Shown here: piece by piece, positions 1 to 8,105 of the stretch
How the letters are laid out: every line of letters begins with the position of its first letter
Position numbering within the stretch: the first letter of the stretch is position 1
Origin: an uncultured Collinsella sp.
GTDB taxonomy: Bacteria; Actinomycetota; Coriobacteriia; Coriobacteriales; Coriobacteriaceae
Direction: 5' to 3'
Length of the DNA: 33,817 nt
Assembly (NCBI GenBank): GCA_900555515.1
Contig: USLO01000003.1
Coordinates: 1 to 33,817, forward strand
The notes under the pieces: generated by a model
Database searches by the model: none
Told to the model about the DNA's origin: nothing
The model's input: the letters and a program-made list of their open reading frames with translations, nothing else
Program-made: the position numbers and the translations under genes

Positions 1-1470
1 TACACCGCCAAGCTCGCCCAGAACCCGCAGGTTCGCTCCGTGGTCTCCAAGACCATGGAGGAGTGGCTGCTGCCGGCACAGCTCTATATTCAGAACAAGT
101 TCCGCGAGGCTTTCGACGCCGTCGAGGACCAGCTCCCCGAGCACACCGTGCTGGAGCCCGAGGGCAACAAGAGCAGCTTTACCGTCACCTTCCCCAGTTG
201 GAAGGAACGCGACGACGCCCACGCGGTGCTCGCCAACGGCGGCGTGCGCTTCCGCAGCGGCAAGGCGCTCGTGCCCTTCCGCATCACCGGCAACATCGAC
301 TGGGGCGTTCCGGTGCCCGAGGTCGACGGCGTGACCGACGTCACCTGCTGGTGCTGGCCCGAGAGCCTGTGGGCGCCCATCAGCTACACCCGCACTGTGC
401 TCGCACGCGATGCCAAGGCCGCCGGCGTGACCGAGGGTGTCGCCGCCCAGGACGCCGCCCTCATGGGCGAGCCTGCCGCCGATTCCACGCAGGTCCCCGC
501 GCCCACCTACCAGCACAGCTCGCTCGACTGGCGCGACTGGTGGTGCTCGGACGACGCGCAGATCTACCAGTTCATCGGTCAGGACAACATCTACTTCTAC
601 TGCATCGCGCAGACCGCCATGTGGGAGGCCCTGGGTTGGGACCTCACGCAGAGCACCGTCAGCGCCTGCTACCACCTGCTCTACATGGGCAAAAAAGCGA
701 GCTCGTCCTCGCAGACGCCTCCCCCGCCGGCAGACGACCTGCTCAACCACTACACCTGCGAGCAGATGCGTGCACATTGGCTGTCGCTCGGCCTGTCCGA
801 GAAGCCGGTAAGCTTTAGCCCCAAGGCATACGACACGCGCGTGACCGGCAAGGACAAAGACGGCAACGAGGTGCGTGCCTGCGACGACAAGCGCGTCATC
901 GATCCGGCCCTTAAGGAGAGCGCCCTTTTGACCGGCGTCTTCAACCGCCTGGCCCGCAGCTGCTTCTACGGCGTCGCCATCAAGGAGGGCGACGAGAGCC
1001 CCTATCGCAACGGTCGCATTCCCACCGGCACCGCCTCCGCCACCGTGGTCGAAGCCGCCGAGCAGGCAGCCCTTGCCTTTGAGCAGGCCATGTACAAGTT
1101 CGAGACGCACCGCGCGCTCGCCGTGTGCGACGACTACCTGCGTGCCGCCAACAAGCGTTGGAGCGACGCCTCCAAGGCCGCCAACAAGCTCGAGGGCGAG
1201 CCGGCAAACGCCGCAATGACGCAGGCCTTGGTCGACGCCTTTACCGAGCTGCGCGTGGCGACCGTGCTCATGCACGGCATCGTCCCGGCCGGCTGCGAGC
1301 TCATCTGCGAGTACTTCGACGTCGACCCGGTCGCCTTCTTTAGCTGGGATAACATCTTTGCCTCCACGGACGAGTTTGTGGAGAGCCTGGGCGAGAAGCC
1401 CGGCGAGCACCGAGTGAAGCCGCTGCCCCCGCGCTTCGACTTCTTCAGCAAGCACGAGAGCCAGTACTAG
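1..1470 (+). CDS. Methionyl-tRNA synthetase-like class I tRNA ligase, 3' part (5' end outside window)
   Basis: The reading frame is open from base 1, so the N-terminus with the HIGH motif lies outside the window; about 489 residues are visible. The family charges a tRNA with its amino acid in the cytoplasm. The segment around 280-400 (NIDWGVPVPE, then a Trp-rich stretch) and the one around 556-640 (YQFIGQDNIYFYCIAQTAMW) match the catalytic domain of MetRS, where the usual form is hFiGkDi.yFH. The ATP-binding KMSKS loop falls at about 690-710 and reads KKASSSS, so the second lysine is replaced by serine. The C-terminal part is alpha-helical, as expected for an anticodon-binding domain. It could be the main MetRS or a divergent paralogue; the amino acid specificity cannot be proved from this part alone. 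Confidence 0.75.
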   Translation, partial: YTAKLAQNPQVRSVVSKTMEEWLLPAQLYIQNKFREAFDAVEDQLPEHTVLEPEGNKSSFTVTFPSWKERDDAHAVLANGGVRFRSGKALVPFRITGNIDWGVPVPEVDGVTDVTCWCWPESLWAPISYTRTVLARDAKAAGVTEGVAAQDAALMGEPAADSTQVPAPTYQHSSLDWRDWWCSDDAQIYQFIGQDNIYFYCIAQTAMWEALGWDLTQSTVSACYHLLYMGKKASSSSQTPPPPADDLLNHYTCEQMRAHWLSLGLSEKPVSFSPKAYDTRVTGKDKDGNEVRACDDKRVIDPALKESALLTGVFNRLARSCFYGVAIKEGDESPYRNGRIPTGTASATVVEAAEQAALAFEQAMYKFETHRALAVCDDYLRAANKRWSDASKAANKLEGEPANAAMTQALVDAFTELRVATVLMHGIVPAGCELICEYFDVDPVAFFSWDNIFASTDEFVESLGEKPGEHRVKPLPPRFDFFSKHESQY

Positions 1471-1486
1471 GCCAACGCCAAGGCAG

Positions 1487-1595
1487 AGTAGTCAATTTGG
1501 GACGGGGCTATTTTAGCTACCCCGTCCCAAATTTAACTGCAACGCCTGCCGAAACGGACGGGTAGCTAAAATAGCCCCGTCCCAAATTGACTACT
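1487..1595. repeat. Perfect 35-bp inverted repeat, intergenic
   Basis: Bases 1487-1521 and 1561-1595 are exact reverse complements, separated by 39 bases, and pairing extends one more base inward. The left half also contains a nested hairpin: AATTTGGGACGGGG (about 1493-1506) pairs with CCCCGTCCCAAATT (1520-1533), so two mutually exclusive folds are possible. It sits between two same-strand genes, after the tRNA ligase stop codon at 1470 and ending 26 bases before the next start codon. It could act as a terminator, but it lacks a clean U-tract and its size suggests a dispersed intergenic repeat element. Confidence 0.85.
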
Positions 1596-1621
1596 TTTAA
1601 TGGAATGGGAAGGAAAGACGG

Positions 1622-2725
1622 ATGTCCAAGCCGCGTCGTCGTAAGCAAAAAAAGCAGGTTAAGCCCGAGCTCAAGCTCAGGCAATTTGCTGCTACCGAGC
1701 TTTCCGACCAGCTTGCCGCCCAACACTCCGCCGCCGACCTGCCGCGCTTTATGGTCGACACGGTTGCCGGCGCCTATGCCCCCACCGATGCCGAGCTCAT
1801 GATCGAGGGCTTTGGCGCCGCGGCCACACGCCCAGTCACACTGCGCGCCAACACGCTCAAGGCGACCGCCGAAGACATCGCCGCCGCACTCGACGAGGCC
1901 AGCATCGCGCACCAAACCGTTGCCTGGTATCCGGACGCCTTCATCCTGCCCGAGGCCCAGGTTTCCGACCTGTGGGACCTCGACATCTACCGCGACGGCA
2001 AAATCTATCTGCAGAGCCTGTCGTCCATGATGCCGCCTTTGGTGTTGGGCGCTCAGACCGGCGAGGACATCCTGGACATGTGCGCAGCCCCTGGCGGCAA
2101 GACGACGCAGATCGCCGCCCTCACGCAGGGACAGGCGCACCTCACGGCCTGCGAGATGAGCATTCCCCGCGCCGAAAAGCTCGAAGCCAACCTCCATCGC
2201 CAGGGCGCCAAAAACGTGCCCGTCATGCGCATCGACGCACGCGAGCTCGACGAGTTCTTCCGCTTTGACCGCATCCTGCTCGACGCTCCCTGCACCGGCA
2301 CGGGCACCGTCATCAGCGGCAACGAAAAGAGCCTGCGCGGCCTGACCGAGCAGCTGCTTGACAAGTGTGCCCGCTCGCAGCGCGCACTTCTGGACCGCGC
2401 CATGGGCGCCCTCAAGCCGGGCGGCACGCTCGTCTATTCCACTTGTTCGATTATGCCGCAGGAAAACGAGGACGCCCTGCAAGAGGCCCTCGACAAGCAC
2501 ATGGACTGCGAGCTTATCCCCCTCGACGGCACGCCGAGCGAAAGTGAAACGCGCCGCGCCCAGGAAGCTGGCGAAGAGCCCCACGTCGAGAGCAACGCCC
2601 TCACCGAGGCCATCGCTGCCGGCCATGTCTCGGCCGTCGCCAACGGTATGCCCGGCACGCTGACCATTCCGCCCAGCCGCGACTTTGAGGGCTTCTACAT
2701 CGCCCTGATCCGAAAACGCAGCTAG
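1622..2725 (+). CDS. RsmB/NSUN-family RNA 5-methylcytosine methyltransferase
   Basis: A 367-residue SAM-dependent methyltransferase of the NOL1/NOP2/Sun (RsmB/RsmF) family, which methylates C5 of cytosine in rRNA or tRNA. Residues 1-12 are very basic. A SAM-binding motif I, DMCAAPGGKT, begins at residue 152. Motif IV, DAPCTGTG, is at 221-228 with Cys224, and motif VI, YSTCS, begins at 272 with Cys275; these two cysteines are the release and nucleophilic residues of the family. No long C-terminal PUA domain follows, so it is shorter than RsmF/YebU. The start is supported by AAGGAAAG upstream of the ATG at 1622. The exact target cytosine is not readable from sequence. The frame on the opposite strand (1517-2626) is a GC-rich shadow. 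Confidence 0.9.
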   Translation: MSKPRRRKQKKQVKPELKLRQFAATELSDQLAAQHSAADLPRFMVDTVAGAYAPTDAELMIEGFGAAATRPVTLRANTLKATAEDIAAALDEASIAHQTVAWYPDAFILPEAQVSDLWDLDIYRDGKIYLQSLSSMMPPLVLGAQTGEDILDMCAAPGGKTTQIAALTQGQAHLTACEMSIPRAEKLEANLHRQGAKNVPVMRIDARELDEFFRFDRILLDAPCTGTGTVISGNEKSLRGLTEQLLDKCARSQRALLDRAMGALKPGGTLVYSTCSIMPQENEDALQEALDKHMDCELIPLDGTPSESETRRAQEAGEEPHVESNALTEAIAAGHVSAVANGMPGTLTIPPSRDFEGFYIALIRKRS

Positions 2726-2749
2726 CGCACGGATTCAAAACTCAACAAA

Positions 2750-2920
2750 CTATCTCCGTGCGCGCTTGTCCTGCTGGTCACGGTGCTGCTTAAGCGCTTC
2801 GCGTTCCTTGCGCTCGGCTCTTTTGCCCTTAATGGCCGTGACCACCAAGTAGATGATCGCGGCGGCAACGATTGCGCCCACACACAGGCCAATCGAGCCC
2901 AACATTGCTGTGAATTCCAT
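2750..2920 (-). CDS. Small single-pass membrane protein, 56 residues
   Basis: A short minus-strand gene that is easy to miss. It starts at ATG 2918-2920, with GAGGTG about 8 bases upstream on the minus strand, and ends with TAG at 2750-2752. Residues 7-29 form one hydrophobic membrane span (LGSIGLCVGAIVAAAI and following). After it comes a strongly charged, Lys/Arg/Glu-rich tail of about 25 residues, so the tail is expected to be cytoplasmic and possibly helical. It lies tail to tail with the RNA methyltransferase and diverges from the gene at 3112. No function recognised. The good ribosome binding site and the clean TM-plus-charged-tail design argue that it is real. Confidence 0.6.
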   Translation of the reverse strand: MEFTAMLGSIGLCVGAIVAAAIIYLVVTAIKGKRAERKEREALKQHRDQQDKRARR

Positions 2921-3111
2921 ACCGCGTCACCTCTCTTTTAAACGGGACATTCAAGATAGCACCTCAATACCCGCCACCACAGCTCCTTCACGTTCGCCGG
3001 CCCTTCGGTCTAGCGAATGGCGCAGCGGGGAAAAATCAACTCGTCAAACGATTTAGCAAGCACAACGCTGTCGGCACCCCGCCGGCCACCATCGCATAGA
3101 ATCGAGCCCCC

Positions 3112-4203
3112 ATGGATACTCTCAACGATTTGAACGAGCGCGTCGACGCCTTTGTCGGCACCAGCTCCTTCGACGCGCCTGCCGCGACGAACGACCAGGC
3201 CCCCATCGATGTTCCCGCCGAGGTTCACGAGGACATCGTCGCCTCGGTCGATTTTTCCGAGGTCGAGCTCGCAGACGAGTTCACCGAGCCCCAGGTAGCC
3301 GTGACCCCCAACGGACTGCTCCCCATGGAGCCGCTGCCCATCGACGGGCGTCTGCGCAAGGCGGCCCTCCGCATGCCCGACGAGATCGAGGAGGCCAGCG
3401 GCTTTACGCTCTTCGGCCGTCGCATCAAGTCGCTTATCTACACCACCGACGTGGCGGTCATCCGCAACTCCAACGCCGATGCCGTCTTTGCCGTATACCC
3501 CTTCACGCCACAGCCTGCCATTACGCAGGCGCTGTTGACCGTCGCCGAGTGCCCAGTCTTTGTAGGCGTGGGTGGCGGAACTACGACCGGTAAGCGGTCC
3601 GTACAGATGGCAGCCGTCTCCGAGATGCAGGGCGCGGCGGGCTGCGTGGTCAACTCCCCAGCCACTGCCGAGATGGTCGAGCACATCACCAACATCGCCG
3701 ACATCCCCGTCATCGCCACGGTCGTACGTTGCGACGATGATGCGCATGCCAAAGTGCGCGCCGGAGCCAAGATTCTCAACATCGCCGCCGGCAAAAACAC
3801 GCCCCAGGTCCTACGTGAACTGCGCGAGCACTATCCCAACCTGCCGCTCATCGCACCGGGCGGCAAAACACCCGAGAGCATCCGCGAGACCATCGCCGCC
3901 GGCGCCAACGCCATCATTTGGACGCCGCCTTCGGCCCAGCAGCTACAGACCGACATGATGCAGCGCTACCGCAAGATGAAAGAAGACGCCACGCCCGTCA
4001 TCTCGCGCGACGATGTGCCCATTATCGACCAGGTCGCCGCCGCCGAGGTCAGCCAGGTCGAGAACATGAATCCCGACGTGCCGATTCCCGACGAGGTTAT
4101 CGAACGCGTCGCTTCGATCCACGATCATATCGAGGAGCGTCGCGCCAACCGTGGACTCAAGCCATCGCTCCACGGCTTCTTCTTCCGCGGAAAGAAACGC
4201 TAA
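3112..4203 (+). CDS. TIM-barrel-like conserved protein of unknown function
   Basis: 363 residues. The first ~75 are acidic and low in conserved features. From about residue 95 the protein has repeated beta/alpha units with glycine-rich turns: AVYPFTPQPAI, VFVGVGGGTTTGKRSVQMA, GAAGCVVNSP, IPVIATVV, GAKILNIAAG, LPLIAPGGKT, GANAIIWTPP. This pattern is that of a (beta/alpha)8 phosphate-binding barrel such as the ThiE/PdxS/KDPG aldolase group. I recall homologues being labelled only 'hydrolase', without demonstrated activity. The C-terminus (from about 300) is charged, ending in FFFRGKKR. No Shine-Dalgarno sequence precedes the ATG, while TAGAAT sits at 3097-3102, compatible with a leaderless start. 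A strong terminator follows. Confidence 0.6.
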   Translation: MDTLNDLNERVDAFVGTSSFDAPAATNDQAPIDVPAEVHEDIVASVDFSEVELADEFTEPQVAVTPNGLLPMEPLPIDGRLRKAALRMPDEIEEASGFTLFGRRIKSLIYTTDVAVIRNSNADAVFAVYPFTPQPAITQALLTVAECPVFVGVGGGTTTGKRSVQMAAVSEMQGAAGCVVNSPATAEMVEHITNIADIPVIATVVRCDDDAHAKVRAGAKILNIAAGKNTPQVLRELREHYPNLPLIAPGGKTPESIRETIAAGANAIIWTPPSAQQLQTDMMQRYRKMKEDATPVISRDDVPIIDQVAAAEVSQVENMNPDVPIPDEVIERVASIHDHIEERRANRGLKPSLHGFFFRGKKR

Positions 4204-4213
4204 CCGCAACAGC

Positions 4214-4250
4214 ATGGCCCGCCCCACAAAACGTGAGGCGGGCCATTTTC
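4214..4250 (+). terminator. Rho-independent terminator after the barrel-protein gene
   Basis: ATGGCCCGCC (4214-4223) pairs perfectly with GGCGGGCCAT (4237-4246), followed by TTTC. It lies 11 bases after the stop codon of the plus-strand gene and before the converging degV-like gene. Confidence 0.8.
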
Positions 4251-4285
4251 GCTTGAGCAATCATGCAGCGACGTGATGGGCCAAG

Positions 4286-5176
4286 TTAATCCACGCGCTT
4301 GTCGCCCATAAAGAAGAGCGCCACCGTACCAGGCCCGGTGTGCGAACCGATCAGAGCACCGATATTGTTGATCTCAATCTTGCCTTTGAGCTGCGGAACT
4401 TGTTCCTCAATCAGCGCCGCAACGGCCTCGGCATCCCCGCGGCACGCCGAGTGCGACATGATGCACTTGCCCGAATAATCCGCACCGTCCTGCACGTGTT
4501 TCATCATGGTCTTAGCCATCTCGGAAATCGCGCGCTTCTTGGTGCGAATCTTCTCACGTGGCGACAGCCCACCTTCGCAATCGACCGTCATAAGTGGGCA
4601 AATCTTAAGCGCCGTGCCGATGATCGCGCTCGCGGCCGAAATGCGACCGCCGCGCAGGTAGCTCGACAGATCGGTCGAGAAGAACCAGTGGTGAAGGTTG
4701 AGTTTATGCTCCTCAATCCAAGCGGCCGTCTCGTCGAGCGAAGCGCCGCTATCGCGCACGTCGGCGGCATATTCCAGCAATAGGCCAAAGCCCGAAGACG
4801 CCGCCAGCGAATCGATGACGCGCACCTTGCCGCCCTGAGGATAGCGATCCGCGAGCATCTGTGCCGCAACGCAGGCCGATCCATACGTGCCCGAAATACC
4901 CGACGACAACGCCAGGTGCAGCACGTCTTTACCCTCGGCAACAAACGGCTCCCAAAACTCCTCGTACTCACCCACGCTCACCTGAGACGTCTTGGGCATG
5001 GCGCCCGCGGCAATCTGGGCAAAAAACTCGTCCGGCGTAATCGACTGATACAGATCGTCCGTATAGACAACATCGTCGATCTCGTAATGAAAACACACGA
5101 CAGGGATATTGCGCGACGCAAAGAACTCACGGGTTCGGTCGGCGGCGGATTCACAGGTCAGGATAAAATCACTCAT
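4286..5176 (-). CDS. DegV family fatty-acid-binding protein
   Basis: 296 residues, the usual DegV length. DegV/FakB proteins hold one fatty acid in a tunnel and can present it to the FakA kinase. Family signatures are present: the TSQVS motif near residue 63, SSGISGTYGSA near residue 92, the YLRGGRIS motif near residue 169, and the C-terminal GALIGSHTGPGTVALFFMG box. Bases upstream on the minus strand read AAGGAGCCTCAT before ATG (5174-5176), a strong ribosome binding site with short spacing, which fixes the start. No fakA gene is nearby. It stands alone, divergent from the fructose bisphosphatase gene. Whether it is a FakB or another DegV paralogue cannot be decided here. Confidence 0.9.
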   Translation of the reverse strand: MSDFILTCESAADRTREFFASRNIPVVCFHYEIDDVVYTDDLYQSITPDEFFAQIAAGAMPKTSQVSVGEYEEFWEPFVAEGKDVLHLALSSGISGTYGSACVAAQMLADRYPQGGKVRVIDSLAASSGFGLLLEYAADVRDSGASLDETAAWIEEHKLNLHHWFFSTDLSSYLRGGRISAASAIIGTALKICPLMTVDCEGGLSPREKIRTKKRAISEMAKTMMKHVQDGADYSGKCIMSHSACRGDAEAVAALIEEQVPQLKGKIEINNIGALIGSHTGPGTVALFFMGDKRVD

Positions 5177-5204
5177 ATGAGGCTCCTTAAGTACTACTGC
5201 GCAA

Positions 5205-5210
5205 ATTATC
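5205..5210 (-). promoter_or_regulatory. Candidate extended -10 for the DegV gene
   Basis: On the minus strand the sequence reads TGCGATAAT, an extended -10 (TGn plus GATAAT) about 28 bases upstream of the ATG at 5176. No convincing -35 is visible at 17 bases, which is tolerable for an extended -10 promoter. Confidence 0.4.
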
Positions 5211-5438
5211 GCACAGCAAGCCTAAATACGATACAAACGTCCACTATTTACCAATTCGAACCATTTGCATTGAATATCTTTACCACCATCGTCTCCACCG
5301 ACCCCACGCATGAATATCTGAGAAATCACCCCCTTTGTCTCCACCCAACTGACACATCAACCTCAACTAAATCGATTTACCAAACCGTTCAGCCGACAAT
5401 TCAGCCGCCGGCGCAAAATCGAAACAAAGCCGGCGCAT

Positions 5439-5468
5439 ACTGATAAACGTTTGACGCTGTTTATCAGT
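5439..5468. promoter_or_regulatory. Perfect 10-bp palindrome upstream of fructose bisphosphatase
   Basis: ACTGATAAAC (5439-5448) and GTTTATCAGT (5459-5468) are exact reverse complements around a 10-base spacer, ending 27 bases before the start codon at 5496. GCCGGCGCA also occurs twice just upstream (5408-5416 and 5430-5438). The palindrome could be a repressor operator, or an RNA hairpin in the leader. The following bases, TTTTACC, make a weak attenuator possible. The rest of the 5177-5438 gap is AT-richer than its surroundings and shows no gene. Confidence 0.5.
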
Positions 5469-5495
5469 TTTACCAACCATATCGGAAGGTGTTTC

Positions 5496-7412
5496 ATGGT
5501 CGCATTCGATCGCAACCCGCAAGACTTTAAGTATCTGCGTCTGCTGTCGAGACAATTTCCCACCGAGCAATCCGCGTTTACCGAGATTATCAATCTCTCG
5601 GCCATTCTCAACCTGCCCAAAGGCACCGAGCATTTTATGAGCGACGTGCACGGCGAGTACGAAGCCTTTATGCACATCCTCAGCAACTGCTCGGGTGTCG
5701 TGCGCGAACATGTCGACGAGATCTTTGGCGACACGCTCTCCTTTGACGAAAAGGGCGAGCTGTGCACGCTCATCTACTACCCGCGCGAGAAGATCGAGCT
5801 GGTCCGCAGCCGGCGCGAGGACTCCCCCACCTGGTACAAGACAATGCTCGACCAGCTCATCATGGTTGCCCGCTCGCTTTCGAGCCGCTATACGCGCTCC
5901 AAGGTGCGTAAGGCCATCCCGCGCGATTACGCCTACATCATCGACGAGCTGCTGCACACGCATCCGGACGAGAACAACTATCGTGTGCGTTATCACGAGC
6001 GCATCGTGGAGTCCATCCTAGAGACCGCCAGCGCCGACGACTTTATCGAGTCGCTCGCCTCGCTCATCAAGCGCCTGGCCGTCGACCACCTGCACCTGGT
6101 GGGCGATATCTTCGACCGTGGCGGCGGCGCTGCCAAGATTATGGACCGCCTGCTCACCTACCATTCGCTCGACATCCAGTGGGGCAACCACGACCTGCTG
6201 TGGATGGGCGCCGCTGCCGGCGAGCCCGCCTGCATCGCCACGGTGCTGCGCAACAACCTGCGCTACGACAACTACGAGATCCTCGAGAACGACTACGGTA
6301 TCTCGCTGCGCGAGCTCGTCGCCTTTGCCGATGCCACCTACACCGCCGGTGAGTCCATCACCCCGCTGATCAAGGCCATCAACGTGCTGCTCTTTAAACT
6401 CGAGGGCCAGATTATCCAGCGCCACCCCGCGTTCGACATGACCGACCGTCTGCTGCTCGACAAAATCGACCACGACACCGGCACGGTCACGCTCGCCGAC
6501 GGCAGCGTGTGGCCGCTCACGACCAACGACTTCCCCACCGTCGACCCGACGGACCCCTACACGCTCATGCCCCAGGAGCAACATATCATCGACAAGCTCG
6601 TGTCCGAGTTTGTCACCGCCGATCACCTGCATCGCCATATCGATTTCCTCTACACCCACGGCTCGATCTACAAGGTCACCAACGGCAACCTGCTGTTCCA
6701 TGGCTGCGTGCCGCTCAACGAAGACGGCACCTTTAGCAGCATGAACTGTCTGGGCACCTGGCACGCCGGCCGCGATTATCTCGATTTTTGCGACCGCATC
6801 GCCCGCCGCGCCTGGCGCGTGGGCGACCGCGACGCCCTCGACTGGATGTGGTACCTGTGGATCGGCTTTAACTCACCCGCCAGCGGACGCCTGGTGCGTA
6901 CCTTTGAGCGCGCCTATATCGCCGATAAGAGCACCTGGGTCGAGCCGATGGACCCGTACTTTACGCTTACCAAGTCGCCCTCTGTCTGCGACGACATCAT
7001 GCGCGAGTTCGGCGTTGCCCCCATGGCATGTTCGCCGACCGGCCACATCATCAACGGCCACACACCCGTTAAAACCACCAAGGGCGAGCAGCCCATCCGC
7101 GCCGAGGGCAAGCTGCTGGTCATCGATGGCGGTTTCTGTCGCGCCTATCATCCCAAAACGGGTATCGCCGGCTACACGCTTATCTCGAGCTCACGCGGCT
7201 GCCGCCTCAAGTCGCACCGGGCCTTTACCACGGTTGCCGAAGCGCTCACGCGCAACGTGGACATCGAGAGCGAGACCAACCGTTTTGACCAGGCCGACCG
7301 TCGCCGCATGGTGAGCGACACCGATACCGGTGCTAAGATCCGCAGCCAGATCCAGGACCTACGCCAACTGCTCGATGCATATAGAAACGGTGCTATCGAG
7401 GAGCGCGCCTAG
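5496..7412 (+). CDS. fbp: Fructose-1,6-bisphosphatase, class III
   Basis: About 638 residues, close to the ~670-residue Firmicutes class III enzyme. It hydrolyses fructose-1,6-bisphosphate to fructose-6-phosphate, the committed step of gluconeogenesis. The fold is a calcineurin-like metallophosphatase. The metal-binding signatures appear in order: SDVHGEYEAF near residue 49, GDIFDRGGGA near 204, GNHDLLWMG near 230, and GHTPVKTTKG followed by IDGGFCRAYHPKTG near the C-terminus. A longer in-frame start at 5451 exists (TTG). The ATG at 5496 is preferred because GGAAGG lies about 6 bases upstream and the protein then begins in the family style (NPQDFKYLRLLSRQFP). A perfect palindrome just upstream may control it. 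Confidence 0.93.
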   Translation: MVAFDRNPQDFKYLRLLSRQFPTEQSAFTEIINLSAILNLPKGTEHFMSDVHGEYEAFMHILSNCSGVVREHVDEIFGDTLSFDEKGELCTLIYYPREKIELVRSRREDSPTWYKTMLDQLIMVARSLSSRYTRSKVRKAIPRDYAYIIDELLHTHPDENNYRVRYHERIVESILETASADDFIESLASLIKRLAVDHLHLVGDIFDRGGGAAKIMDRLLTYHSLDIQWGNHDLLWMGAAAGEPACIATVLRNNLRYDNYEILENDYGISLRELVAFADATYTAGESITPLIKAINVLLFKLEGQIIQRHPAFDMTDRLLLDKIDHDTGTVTLADGSVWPLTTNDFPTVDPTDPYTLMPQEQHIIDKLVSEFVTADHLHRHIDFLYTHGSIYKVTNGNLLFHGCVPLNEDGTFSSMNCLGTWHAGRDYLDFCDRIARRAWRVGDRDALDWMWYLWIGFNSPASGRLVRTFERAYIADKSTWVEPMDPYFTLTKSPSVCDDIMREFGVAPMACSPTGHIINGHTPVKTTKGEQPIRAEGKLLVIDGGFCRAYHPKTGIAGYTLISSSRGCRLKSHRAFTTVAEALTRNVDIESETNRFDQADRRRMVSDTDTGAKIRSQIQDLRQLLDAYRNGAIEERA

Positions 7413-7490
7413 CCCCGCCTGCGGGGATTGGCTAAACTTGCTGAGTTCGTCATCCCCACGGCACTCCGGCGCCACCCTAAGGCAGGTACC

Positions 7491-7886
7491 ATGCAAAAGC
7501 TCCTTGCGCAGATCATGAAGTTTGGCGTCGTCGGCGTCGTCGCCACGGTCATCGACTTTGGCATCATGAATCTGCTCCACTACGGCCTGGGCCTTAACAT
7601 CCTGATCGCCAATACCAGCGGCTTTATCGTCTCGCTCATCTTTAACTACGTCGCGAGCATGAAGTACGTGTTTGCGCACAAGGAGGGCATGAGCCGCCGC
7701 CGCGAGTTCATCATCTTTGTCGTGCTGTCTGTGATCGGCCTGGCTCTCAACGACGGTATCGTGCTGACGCTCAACGCCGGCCTGGGGCTCGAGGCCAATA
7801 TCGCCAAGATTTGCGCCACCGCACTGGTCATGGTCTACAACTTTGTGACCCGAAAGATCTTCCTGGAGGGCGAGGAGACCAAGTAG
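7491..7886 (+). CDS. GtrA family membrane protein (first of a tandem pair)
   Basis: 131 residues with four predicted membrane spans, the standard size for GtrA/DPMS proteins. These are thought to flip or help transfer polyprenyl-linked sugars for cell-surface polysaccharides. The conserved core is visible: LAQIMKFGVVGVVATVIDF at the N-terminus, then FNYVASMKYVF followed by the charged loop AHKEGMSRRREF between spans 2 and 3. A TTG at 7428 would give a longer, non-hydrophobic N-terminus. ATG 7491, with AAGGCAGG upstream, fits the family better. The gene follows fbp on the same strand after 78 bases. It is clearly paralogous to the next gene. The sugar substrate cannot be inferred. Confidence 0.85.
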   Translation: MQKLLAQIMKFGVVGVVATVIDFGIMNLLHYGLGLNILIANTSGFIVSLIFNYVASMKYVFAHKEGMSRRREFIIFVVLSVIGLALNDGIVLTLNAGLGLEANIAKICATALVMVYNFVTRKIFLEGEETK

Positions 7887-7910
7887 CTCGACCTCCTCCT
7901 TGCACTACGG

Positions 7911-7954
7911 GGCCCACGGACAACGTGCGTCGAGCGCTGCGCTGTTCGTGGGCC
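7911..7954 (+). other. Intergenic hairpin between the two GtrA genes
   Basis: GGCCCACGGA (7911-7920) pairs with TTCGTGGGCC (7945-7954) with one G-U pair, followed by TTGCTCGTTT. It could be a weak terminator or a processing hairpin separating the paralogues. The rest of the 7887-8105 gap shows no gene. Confidence 0.4.
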
Positions 7955-8105
7955 TTGCTCGTTTACGGAAGGATTTACGACGTTTGCGGATTGTCTCTTG
8001 CAAATTTGACGAGTTCGTATAGTTCTTGGCAAAGCCCTTACGTTTCCCATGCAAAAGCTCTAAAGTATCCTCTGCTCGATTCGTCAACGCATTGGATGTG
8101 ATTAC

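Noticed and set aside
1517..2626. Long minus-strand frame opposite the RNA methyltransferase
   Set aside because: The opposite strand encodes complete methyltransferase motifs; this frame is low in motifs and Gly/Ala/Val-rich.
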